64,000 nt of DNA from CAZGKW01 sp964526295 (lineage in GTDB: Bacteria > Planctomycetota > Phycisphaerae > FEN-1346): contig CAZGKW010000011.1 in NCBI GenBank assembly GCA_964526295.1, forward strand, positions 39,963 through 103,962, read 5' to 3'. Below are positions 1 to 7,685 of this stretch, piece after piece (positions within the stretch are counted from its first letter, which is position 1; each line of letters opens with the position of its first letter). Made by a program: the position numbers and the translations under genes. The notes beneath the pieces were generated by a model. The model searched no databases, was not told the origin of the DNA, and saw nothing but the letters and a program-made list of their open reading frames with translations.

Positions 1-1412
1 CGGTCGGCCTGCCACGTGACGCGGCCGGCCCAGAAGCGGGCCGTCTCGACCGCCAGGACCAGGAGCTGCCGCTCGCGGAACGTCGTGTCGCCGGTGGCCC
101 GTACGAACTGCCACGCCGCGTACACCACGTCGGCCGAGATGTGGTGCTGGAGGTCGCCGGTCAGGACGCGGACGGGCTCGCCGGTCTTGGGGTCGGGCAC
201 GTAGGGGGGACAGGTCTCGTCGCCCGTGTCGGTGCTCTCCCAGGCGAACATGGCCCCCTCGTAGCCGGCATCGCGGGCCTTGCGGGCGGCCCCGTCGAGG
301 GTGAGGACCCGGTAGTGGAGGAGCCGGCGGGCGTCGCGGGGGCTGACCGCGACGAACATCGGCACGATGAAGATCTCGGTGTCCCAGAAGACGTGCCCCC
401 TGTAGCCGGGGCCGCTCAGGCCCTTGGCGGCTATGCTGACGGAGGGGTCCCGCTGGGAGCAGCACTGGAAGAGGTGGAAGATAGCGAACCGGACGGCCCG
501 CTGGTCGTCCTCGGGCCCGTCGATCTCCAGGTCGATGCGTCCCCATCGCCGCCGCCAGGCCCGGACGTGCCGCCGCCGATACACGCCGTAGGTCCCGCCC
601 TCCAGGGTCCGGACCTCGCGGAGACAGCACCGCTCGACGGAGGTGGTCTCGGGGTCGCGGGAGGTGTAGGTGGAGACGATGCGGTCGAAGACGGCCCGCT
701 GGTTGCACTCCAGGTGCGTCTCGTAGGCGAAACCGAGCCGCCCCGGGGCGAACAGGTGGCCGGGCCTGGGGGGGGCGGCCTGCTGGACCCATGCGGAGGC
801 CCGGCAGGCGTGGCCGATACGGACCCGCGTCTCCCGGGTGGTGGCGACGGCCAGGAGCCGGTCGCGGCCCATGTGGCGGACGTGGAGCAGCCGCAGATGG
901 TGCCGCCGCCGCTCGTCGCCCGCCCAGTCGACCCACAGGCGGACGGTCACCTCGCCGCTCCAGTCGAGGGGCGTGACGTCGATGGACTGGCCCGCCAGAT
1001 GGGGATTCGCGAGGCTGGCGAACCGCTCGAAGACCAGTCGCGTCGACCGACCTTCCTCGGTGTAGACCAGGGACCGGGTCACCAGGCCCCGCCGCATGTC
1101 GAGCCGGCGGAGGTACTCGCCGACTCGGCCGGGGGCGAGGCGGACGGGCCGGCCGTCCAACTCGATCTCGGCCGCCAGGAAGTCCATGACGGGGGCCAGC
1201 TCGGGGATGCCGTCCGAACCGGGATTGAACGCCCCGGCGACGTAGATCTCGCGGCAGGTAGGCCCGGCGTCGAACGGCTCTTCGGGGTAGCCGCGGAGGC
1301 CGAGGTAGCCGTTGGCGGCGGCCAGGAGCGACTCCCAGACGGCGTTGCGCTCGGGCCCCCAGGCGGCCTCGTCGACCGTCCACGTCGGGGGGGTGCCGGG
1401 CGGTGGAACCAT
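1..1412 (-). CDS. Glycoside hydrolase family 65 protein (disaccharide phosphorylase-like), 3' end beyond window
   Basis: An open frame starts at an ATG at 1412 and runs off the left edge, giving about 470 residues. The start NGYLGLRGYPEE (about 35-46) is typical of the GH65 N-terminal beta-sandwich. GYRGHVFWDTEIF (about 333-345), EGAMFAWEST and HHISADVVYAAWQ follow in the order seen at the start of the GH65 (alpha/alpha)6 catalytic barrel. GH65 enzymes are intracellular phosphorylases or hydrolases of alpha-glucosides such as kojibiose, trehalose or maltose. No signal peptide is seen. The residue before HHISAD that aligns with the family's general acid Glu is Gln422 here, so activity is uncertain. 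It follows an alpha/alpha-barrel gene by 31 bases and a GT4 gene further upstream, which suggests one operon for making or turning over a glucoside. The exact substrate cannot be told. Confidence 0.85.
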   Translation of the reverse strand, partial: MVPPPGTPPTWTVDEAAWGPERNAVWESLLAAANGYLGLRGYPEEPFDAGPTCREIYVAGAFNPGSDGIPELAPVMDFLAAEIELDGRPVRLAPGRVGEYLRRLDMRRGLVTRSLVYTEEGRSTRLVFERFASLANPHLAGQSIDVTPLDWSGEVTVRLWVDWAGDERRRHHLRLLHVRHMGRDRLLAVATTRETRVRIGHACRASAWVQQAAPPRPGHLFAPGRLGFAYETHLECNQRAVFDRIVSTYTSRDPETTSVERCCLREVRTLEGGTYGVYRRRHVRAWRRRWGRIDLEIDGPEDDQRAVRFAIFHLFQCCSQRDPSVSIAAKGLSGPGYRGHVFWDTEIFIVPMFVAVSPRDARRLLHYRVLTLDGAARKARDAGYEGAMFAWESTDTGDETCPPYVPDPKTGEPVRVLTGDLQHHISADVVYAAWQFVRATGDTTFRERQLLVLAVETARFWAGRVTWQAD

Positions 1413-1443
1413 GGGGCCGTTCCGGGGGTCGGTGCGCGGGGGT

Positions 1444-2721
1444 TCAGGCGCTGGGCTGGGCCTCCGGCGAAGCGCCTCGGGCGTGGACCTCGATCTCGTC
1501 GAGCTGCTCGTCGGGCAGCGACAGCAGGTAGTCCAGGAAGAACCAGTACCCCCGGACGTGGTGGGTCGACTGGTCAGCGCTCATGGTGTAGTCGTAGGGC
1601 GGGTCCCACGACCAGAACCCCCAGTGGGTGTTCGGATCGTCGATATAGGGGGCGTCCTCGCCGCCGGGCACCTGCTGCTGGTTCAGGGAGTATCGGAGGG
1701 CCCGGGCGGCGCCGTCGACGTACTCCGGCCGGCCGCTGGCCTTGTGGGCCAGGAGCAGGGCGATGGCGATGTTGGGCATGTCGCCGGGCCCGACGTACTC
1801 GGTGACCGGGACGCCCCATCGGTCCTCGCTGAGGTGCCAGGCCCCTCCGGGCCGCTGGGTCTCGAGGTGCCAGTCGGCGAACCGCAGGCCCGCTTCCAGG
1901 AACCGCTCGTCCTCGGTCCGCAGGTAGACGCGTACGAGGGCCCGGATCTCGTCGGCCGCCATGTCGCTGCTGTAATAGATATTGTTGATCAAGTAGAAGG
2001 AGCCGTTCTCGGCCTGGAGCGTGAGGGCATACTCGGCCCAGTCGTGGGCCCGTTCGAGCCACATCCGGTCGCCGGTGAACTCCTGGAGGGCGATCAGGGC
2101 CACGATGACCCGCCCGAACGACTGCCACCCCCGCGTCAGCCAGCTCTCGTGGAAGTGGTCGTACTTGGGGGCGAAGTGGTGGTTCTGCGACTGGAGGAGG
2201 AACCGGCTGCTGCCGGTCGCCCGAGACAGGTACACCTCGTCCTCCAGCCGCTCCCACAGCCCCAGGTTCAGCGTCACGTAATCGGCGGTGTACTTCGTCC
2301 AGAGCTGGGTGGGCTTGATGTTATCGCGAACACCGCCGGCGACGAGACTCATCGGATGCGTCTCGACCATGAACTCGTCGAGCCAGTCGCCACAGCGGCG
2401 GGCCATCTCGAGGAACTGCTCGTCCTCGTACCGGTCGAACGCCGCCATGCACTGGAACGGGGCGATCAGGTTGACGGTCTGCGGCTCGGTCAGCATCCGG
2501 GACCGGGCGTCGTAGTAGCCGTGGAACGCCCCGGCCTGGTCGTCGAACTGGCGGGGCAGCCAGTGGTAGGTATTCTCGCGGGCCCGGTGCTCCAGGTCCT
2601 CCTTCGAGAGGCCCAAGGCGTCCAGGACGGGGCTGTTGCGGTCCTCGGCTGGGCACAGACCCCAGCCCCGGGGGGAGATCGGCATGTGCACGGGTTCGCC
2701 GGATGGTGGGCACTTCGCCAT
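1444..2721 (-). CDS. Six-hairpin (alpha/alpha-barrel) glycosidase-like protein
   Basis: This 425-residue protein is not assigned to a named family with certainty. Repeated helical-hairpin signatures (LEMARRCGDWLDEFM, LERAHDWAEYAL, LEAGLRFADWHLETQ) with conserved Trp, His and acidic residues indicate an (alpha/alpha)6 toroid as in epimerases, unsaturated glucuronyl hydrolases and related glycosidases. The start at 2721 is preferred over an in-frame ATG at 2760 because GGAGG lies seven bases before it. There is no signal peptide, so it probably acts in the cytoplasm. It sits between the GT4 gene (63 bases upstream) and the GH65 gene (31 bases downstream), so a role in the same sugar pathway is inferred. 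Confidence 0.75.
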   Translation of the reverse strand: MAKCPPSGEPVHMPISPRGWGLCPAEDRNSPVLDALGLSKEDLEHRARENTYHWLPRQFDDQAGAFHGYYDARSRMLTEPQTVNLIAPFQCMAAFDRYEDEQFLEMARRCGDWLDEFMVETHPMSLVAGGVRDNIKPTQLWTKYTADYVTLNLGLWERLEDEVYLSRATGSSRFLLQSQNHHFAPKYDHFHESWLTRGWQSFGRVIVALIALQEFTGDRMWLERAHDWAEYALTLQAENGSFYLINNIYYSSDMAADEIRALVRVYLRTEDERFLEAGLRFADWHLETQRPGGAWHLSEDRWGVPVTEYVGPGDMPNIAIALLLAHKASGRPEYVDGAARALRYSLNQQQVPGGEDAPYIDDPNTHWGFWSWDPPYDYTMSADQSTHHVRGYWFFLDYLLSLPDEQLDEIEVHARGASPEAQPSA

Positions 2722-2784
2722 GGTGTATCCTCCAGCGGTTCGACTCGTCGCTTGGCCCATCCTAGGCCCGCGGGCGCCGCCCGT

Positions 2785-4011
2785 CTAGGCATGAACGCGC
2801 GATTCCTTCCGCCGGTGCGACCCCTCGATGGCTCGCTCGTAGACGCTGACCGTGTCCTGGGTCATCCGCTCGCGGGAAAAGACCTCGACGGCCCGCTTGC
2901 GGCCGGCTTCGCCCAACCGGGCCGCCAGCTCCTTGTCCCTGAGCAAGAGGGCGATCTTCTCGGCCAGGGCGTCGGCGTCCCGCTTCGGCACGAAGAAGCC
3001 CGTCTCCTCGTCGAGGACCGACTCGACGATCCCGCCGCTCGGGGTCACGACGACCGGCTTGGCGCAGGCCATCGCCTCGACCGGCACCAGGCCGAACGGC
3101 TCCTCCCCGATCGTCGGATACGTGACGACGTCGCAATAGTTGTAGACCCAGGGCAGCTCCATGTAGGGGAACGACTGGATGATGACGTTGTCCGAGAGGC
3201 CCAAGGCGTCGATGGCGTGCCGGACCTCTTCCTTGTACCCCTGGAGCTCGCGGATCCAGTCGACGATGTCGTCGGTGTCGGTGATGATGAGGGCCGCCTC
3301 GGGAAACTCCTCGCGGACCTTCCGCATGGCCCGGACGGTGTAGATGACGCCCTTCCAGGGGAGCATCCGGGCGGGGTGGATGACGACGGGGCGGTCCTTC
3401 AGGCCCAGCTTGTCGGCCCACTTCGGGTCGTCGTTCTCGGGCGAGAAGAGCCCCACGTCGATACCCGGATAGATGACCTCGATGTTGTCGAGATGGGGGG
3501 CCTGGTCCCGGATGCCCTTGGTCACGTGCTTGCAGAACGTGATGATGTAGTCCCACTTGGCCCGCTTGAGGAGGTCCTCGCAGATGAACTCGCTCCAGAC
3601 CTCGTGGACCGTCAGGACGTTCGGCACGCCCTCCTCCCACAGGGCCGTCAGGGCCATGGCGTGCTCGGGCACGAAGTGGTGGAAGTTGTGCCCGTGGACC
3701 ACCTCGATCTCGTGCTCTTTGATGAAGTCCGCGTACATCTGCCGGACGGCCTCGGTCAGCTCCTCGTCCTGCTCGTCCGCGGCGAGGTCCCTCTTCCCTT
3801 TCTCGTCGCGGATGTGCTCCGGATTCATCAGGTCGGTCCGGTAGACTTGGACGCCCTCGACCTCCTCCTGGTCGGGCCGGCCTTCGAGCGACCCGACGAG
3901 GGCGTGGACCTCGTGGCCCTGTCGGACGAGTTCGCAGCACAGGTCCAGCAGGTGCGACTCGACGCCTCCCGTGGTCGGAAAGAACGCGAAATGGGTCATG
4001 CAGATTCGCAT
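2785..4011 (-). CDS. GT4-family glycosyltransferase
   Basis: This 408-residue protein is a GT-B fold, family 4 retaining glycosyltransferase. The N-terminus MRICMTHFAFFPTTGGVESH is the usual GT4 first strand and glycine-rich acceptor loop. GEEPFGLVPVEAMACAKPVV (about 305-325) carries the E-x7-E motif that binds the nucleotide-sugar donor, and HPARMLPWKGV is the start of the C-terminal Rossmann domain. The ATG at 4011 has AGGAGG seven bases upstream, which rules out the longer frame to 4104. It is the first of three adjacent sugar genes on this strand. Donor and acceptor cannot be told; with GH65 nearby it may make a glucoside that GH65 later phosphorolyses (inference). Confidence 0.88.
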   Translation of the reverse strand: MRICMTHFAFFPTTGGVESHLLDLCCELVRQGHEVHALVGSLEGRPDQEEVEGVQVYRTDLMNPEHIRDEKGKRDLAADEQDEELTEAVRQMYADFIKEHEIEVVHGHNFHHFVPEHAMALTALWEEGVPNVLTVHEVWSEFICEDLLKRAKWDYIITFCKHVTKGIRDQAPHLDNIEVIYPGIDVGLFSPENDDPKWADKLGLKDRPVVIHPARMLPWKGVIYTVRAMRKVREEFPEAALIITDTDDIVDWIRELQGYKEEVRHAIDALGLSDNVIIQSFPYMELPWVYNYCDVVTYPTIGEEPFGLVPVEAMACAKPVVVTPSGGIVESVLDEETGFFVPKRDADALAEKIALLLRDKELAARLGEAGRKRAVEVFSRERMTQDTVSVYERAIEGSHRRKESRVHA

Positions 4012-4224
4012 CGGCTCTCCTCCTGGTGATACAGCGTGCCGGGGACGCAACGTGCCCGCCTTCGCTGATTCCCCATGATGGCCCGTCGAGGCGCAGAAGA
4101 CCATCCGAGAACCGCGGGTTGCCCCACGGGACGAGGCCCCAAAGCCCCCTGGGAGAATGTCCCACCCCCCGGGAAAGGCTGAATCGGGCGTGAAGAACTG
4201 CTGCGGGCCGGCAGCGCGCCGGCT

Positions 4225-4500
4225 TCACTGGCATCCCCGCGCGAGGGCCACGAGCCCAAGGATACGGCGGAACAGGGCCCCGTGCGACAGGAGGCCCACC
4301 GCGAAAACGATCAGGACGCCCGCCGCCACGCCCATCCCCGTGCGGTACTGCAGCGGCCCTTCCGTGCCGAGAAGCTCCTCCAGGGGCGGGCCGAGCAGGG
4401 CTTCGGTCCCCGCCCCCAGCCAGTGGACGATGTACAGGCTGAGGCCGATCGGCAGGACGACCGCCAGCCCTTTCAGGAAGGTCTTGACCAGCGTGTTCAC
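4225..4500 (-). CDS. Truncated DUF502-like membrane protein
   Basis: A 91-residue protein with AAGGAGG before its ATG. MNTLVKTFLKGLAVVLPIGL starts the first of two predicted membrane helices, and the second (GVAAGVLIVFAVGLLSH) is followed by FRRILGL. This matches the order of the N-terminal half of DUF502 proteins, whose role is unknown. Family members are normally near 200 residues and continue into an IPLVRSIYS-like segment. Here a TGA comes first and I find no continuation in any frame of the next 213 bases, so the gene looks 3'-truncated. It lies 83 bases after the P-type ATPase. Confidence 0.55.
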   Translation of the reverse strand: MNTLVKTFLKGLAVVLPIGLSLYIVHWLGAGTEALLGPPLEELLGTEGPLQYRTGMGVAAGVLIVFAVGLLSHGALFRRILGLVALARGCQ

Positions 4501-4583
4501 GTGTCGCCTCCTTCACGCCCCGCGGCCGATGGCCGCCACTTCGCCCGGCGTGGAAACACGCCGGGCTGCCGTGCGGCTGCGTC

Positions 4584-7262
4584 TCACTCCACAGCCGACC
4601 CCCTCGACCGGAGCCGCTGGACGGCCCGCAGCACTTGTCCCGCCGCGGCGGGGACGAGACTGAGGCCCAGCACGATGGCCCACCCCGCAGCGCCCGGGCC
4701 CTCGGTCTTCAGGACGAACGAGAGGCCCGGCACCTTGGCGGCGGCCACCAGCAGGGCCGCGCACCCCGCCAGGGCCGCCCAGATCCACGGGTTCCGCACT
4801 ACGTCGTTGTCCCACAGCCGCGACCCCCGGTCCCGCAGGTTGAAGACGAACCACAGCTTCGCAAACCCCAGCGTCAGGAACGAGACGGTCACCGCCCGCG
4901 GCGTCTCCATGCCGGCCCCCTTCACCGCCCACGCCAGCCCCCCCAGGACGCACGCCGCCAGCACCACGCTCCACGCCCCGATAGCCAGCCAGTGCCGGCG
5001 CGTGAGCACCGACTCCTCCTTCGGCCGCGGGGGGCGGTCCATGACGGTCGGGCTGCCTTTGCCGACCCCGAGGGCCAGGGCCGGGAACACGTCGGTCAGG
5101 ACGTTCAGATAGAGAATCTGGAGGGGCCTCAAAGGCAGCGGGGCCCCGGCCAGCGACGCGATCCCGACGGCCAGGATCTCCGCCAGGTTCGTGCACAGCA
5201 TGAACATCAGGGCCTTGCGGATGTTGGCGAAGATGACGCGGCCCTCCCGGACCGCCGTCACGATGGTGGCGAAGGCGTCGTCCTTGAGGATGATGTCGGC
5301 GGCCTCGCGGGCGGCGTCGGTGCCCCGGCGGCCCATGGCCACGCCGACGTCCGCCTTCCGGAGGGCCGGGGCGTCGTTGATGCCGTCGCCTGTCATGGCG
5401 GCCGTCTCGCCCTCCTCCTGGTACAGGCGGAGCAGGTGGTACTTCTGCTCGGGGCTCAGGCGGGCAAAGACCGAGGCCCCGAGGGCCCGTCGCCGGACGT
5501 CCTCGTCCAGGTCGTCGCCCCGGCCGATCTCGCGGCCGGTCATTACGCCGTCGTCGCCGCCGGTCTCCAGGCCGACCTCCTCGGCCACCGTGACGGCGGT
5601 CTCGGCCCGGTCGCCGGTGACCATGATGGGTCGGATGCCGGCCCCGCGGCAGGCGGCGATGGCCTCCCGGACCCCTTCGCGTGGGGGATCGGCCAGGCCC
5701 ACCACGCCCAGGAACCGGAGCCCTTCGTAGGGCTCGGCGTCGGGGTCGTCCACCCGCTTCTCGGCCATCGCCAGGAGCCTCAGGCCCTCCTCGGCCATGC
5801 CTCGGACCCGCTCGGCCCACTCCTTGCGCCGCTCGTCGCGGAGCGGCTCCTCCCCCTCGCCGTCCTCCGTGGCGATCGTGTCGCACGCCCCCAGGACCGC
5901 CTTGGGTGCCCCCTTGACGGCCACCCGGTACCCCCCTTCCTCCTCATGGACCGTGGCCATCATCATGACGTCCGGGTCGAAGGCCACCTCCCGGTCCTCG
6001 GGCCACCGGTCGAGCAGACCGTCGCGGTCGTGCCCGAATCGCCGGGCCGCCCGGAGCAGGGCCACCTCCATCGGGTCGCCGGACGGCTGGTCCTCCTCGT
6101 CCACGGTCGCGTTGTTGCACAGGGCGCCGATCTGGAGGATTCGCCGGACGATGGGGCCCGGCTCGGGCGTCTCGCTCCCCTGCTCGTCCGCTTCGTCCAG
6201 ATCGTGCGTGCCGGCGGGTGTCACGACCCGGCGGAGGGTCATTCGGTTTTCGGTCAGCGTGCCGGTCTTGTCGGCGAAGATGACGGTCGTGGCGCCGAGG
6301 GCCTCGACGGCGGTCAGCCGCCGGGCCAGGGCGTTTCGCCGGGCCAGCAGCCACATGCCGCGCGCCAGCGCGATCGTCGTGGCCACGGGCACGCCTTCCG
6401 GCACGGCCGCCACCCCCAACGCGACGGCCGTCTCGACCATCAACAGGATCGGCCGGCCCGAGGCGTACCCCGCGGCGGCCACCAGGCCCGCCAGGGCCAA
6501 CGCGAGCCACCCCATCCGGGCCCCGAACCGGTTCAGCCGCTCCTGGAGCGGCGACGGGCCCGACTCGACCTCCTCGGCCAGCTCCGTGACGCGGCCGATC
6601 TCGGTCCGGCTGCCCGTGGCGACGACGACCCCCTCGCCGGAGCCCTCCGTCACGGTCGCCCCGCGGTAGACCATGCCGGACCGCTCGGCCAGGGGGGCCT
6701 CCGCGTCGACCGGCTCGGTGCTCTTGGAGGCGGGGGTCGATTCGCCCGTCAGCGACGACTCGTCGGCGTGGAAGTGGTTGGCCTCGATGAGCCGGAGGTC
6801 GGCCGGGACGGCGTCGCCGGCCTCCAGGACGACGACGTCGCCGGGCACCAGGTCGGTCGTGCGGACCTGGCCCTCGCGTCCGTCGCGGCGGACGCGGGCC
6901 CGCGGCTTGCCCTTCTCGCGGAGCGCCTGCATGGAGCGGACCGCCCGCCACTGGCCCACGAACCCGATGAGGCCGTTGACGACCAGGACCGCGACGATGG
7001 CGACGCCCTCAGCCGCCTGGCCGGCGACGAACGCCAGCACCGCCGCGACCCCCAGGATGGCCACGACGACGCTCTTGAACTGGTCGGCGGCCACCTGCCA
7101 GACACCGGGCCCCTCGGCCTGGGGCAGGCGGTTGGGGCCGTGCTCCTGGCGGCGGCGCCGGACCTCCTCGTCCGAGAGGCCCTGCCCGGCGTCGACGCCC
7201 TGGGCGTCGAGCACGTCCCGGACGCTTCGGGCGTGTGCGGGCGGCGCGTCGTCACCGGCCAT
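4584..7262 (-). CDS. P2-type cation-transporting ATPase
   Basis: This 892-residue protein has the full set of P-type ATPase motifs: TGES (172-175) in the actuator domain, VPEGVPVATT (287-296) in helix M4, the phosphorylated DKTGTLTE (331-338), KGAPKAVL in the nucleotide-binding domain, TGDRAETA, and the hinge GDGINDAPALRKADVGVAMG. The C-terminus has the extra helices of P2 ATPases with NVLTDVFPALALG. It resembles Ca2+-ATPases, but the M4 motif reads PEGVPVA instead of the usual PEGLPAV, so the ion is not certain. The start at 7262 (MAGDDAPPAH) follows GGAGAGG; an upstream in-frame start at 7379 has no such site. It overlaps the end of the upstream GAPDH-domain gene by 11 bases. Confidence 0.92.
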   Translation of the reverse strand: MAGDDAPPAHARSVRDVLDAQGVDAGQGLSDEEVRRRRQEHGPNRLPQAEGPGVWQVAADQFKSVVVAILGVAAVLAFVAGQAAEGVAIVAVLVVNGLIGFVGQWRAVRSMQALREKGKPRARVRRDGREGQVRTTDLVPGDVVVLEAGDAVPADLRLIEANHFHADESSLTGESTPASKSTEPVDAEAPLAERSGMVYRGATVTEGSGEGVVVATGSRTEIGRVTELAEEVESGPSPLQERLNRFGARMGWLALALAGLVAAAGYASGRPILLMVETAVALGVAAVPEGVPVATTIALARGMWLLARRNALARRLTAVEALGATTVIFADKTGTLTENRMTLRRVVTPAGTHDLDEADEQGSETPEPGPIVRRILQIGALCNNATVDEEDQPSGDPMEVALLRAARRFGHDRDGLLDRWPEDREVAFDPDVMMMATVHEEEGGYRVAVKGAPKAVLGACDTIATEDGEGEEPLRDERRKEWAERVRGMAEEGLRLLAMAEKRVDDPDAEPYEGLRFLGVVGLADPPREGVREAIAACRGAGIRPIMVTGDRAETAVTVAEEVGLETGGDDGVMTGREIGRGDDLDEDVRRRALGASVFARLSPEQKYHLLRLYQEEGETAAMTGDGINDAPALRKADVGVAMGRRGTDAAREAADIILKDDAFATIVTAVREGRVIFANIRKALMFMLCTNLAEILAVGIASLAGAPLPLRPLQILYLNVLTDVFPALALGVGKGSPTVMDRPPRPKEESVLTRRHWLAIGAWSVVLAACVLGGLAWAVKGAGMETPRAVTVSFLTLGFAKLWFVFNLRDRGSRLWDNDVVRNPWIWAALAGCAALLVAAAKVPGLSFVLKTEGPGAAGWAIVLGLSLVPAAAGQVLRAVQRLRSRGSAVE

Positions 7263-7683
7263 GCCGTGTTCCTCTCCCCGACCCGCCCCGGTCCGTCCCT
7301 GGTGGACCGGCCCCGAAGGTCCCCTCGGCCCCTGCCCTTTCTCCCGGCGAGACGAGCCGCCAGGGGACAGGAAAGTCATGGCCCGCCCGCTGGAGCGTGC
7401 TCAGGGCGTGCCGGACCATCTGGCTGACGTAGCCCCACTCGTTGTCGTACCAGCTCATTACCTTCACGAGGTCCCCGTCGACCACCTGGGTCATCTCGAG
7501 GTCGACGATGGAGGCCCGGGAGTCGGCGATGATGTCGGAGGAGACGAGCGGTTCGTCGGTGGCGCCCATCACGCCGCGGTACCGGTCGGTGTCGGCCTCC
7601 TCCCGGAGCTCGCGGGCCCGCTTCCGGGCCTCCTTCTTCGTCATCTCCTCGACCCGCTCCCGGATGTCCTTCTTGCCGGCCAT
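7252..7683 (-). CDS. Stand-alone GAPDH C-terminal-domain small protein
   Basis: This 143-residue protein begins two bases after the polX stop (TGA-CC-ATG) with AAGGA upstream, so it is probably translationally coupled to polX. Residues 10-36 are a highly charged helix (ERVEEMTKKEARKRARELRE). Residues 38-92 match the last part of the glyceraldehyde-3-phosphate dehydrogenase catalytic domain: ATDEPLVSSDIIADSRASIV and DLVKVMSWYDNEWGYVSQMV. The NAD-binding Rossmann fold and the catalytic Cys-His region are absent, so it cannot be a normal dehydrogenase. The last 45 residues are low-complexity and look like read-on into the start of the ATPase gene. It may be a remnant, but the clean coupling and the well-kept core argue for a made protein, perhaps one that binds GAPDH or another partner (inference). 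Confidence 0.75.
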   Translation of the reverse strand: MAGKKDIRERVEEMTKKEARKRARELREEADTDRYRGVMGATDEPLVSSDIIADSRASIVDLEMTQVVDGDLVKVMSWYDNEWGYVSQMVRHALSTLQRAGHDFPVPWRLVSPGERAGAEGTFGAGPPGTDRGGSGRGTRHGR

Positions 7684-7685
7684 GG

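Noticed and set aside
1312..4029. Open plus-strand frame of 905 codons across the glycosyltransferase and alpha/alpha-barrel genes
   Set aside because: It is antisense to two well-recognised minus-strand genes, is very rich in Gly/Pro/Arg/Val/Leu/Asp, and shows no family motif. High G+C makes such long antisense frames common.
4635..7427. Plus-strand frame of 930 codons over the P-type ATPase
   Set aside because: It mirrors the ATPase gene on the other strand and has His/Gln/Arg-rich composition without any domain.
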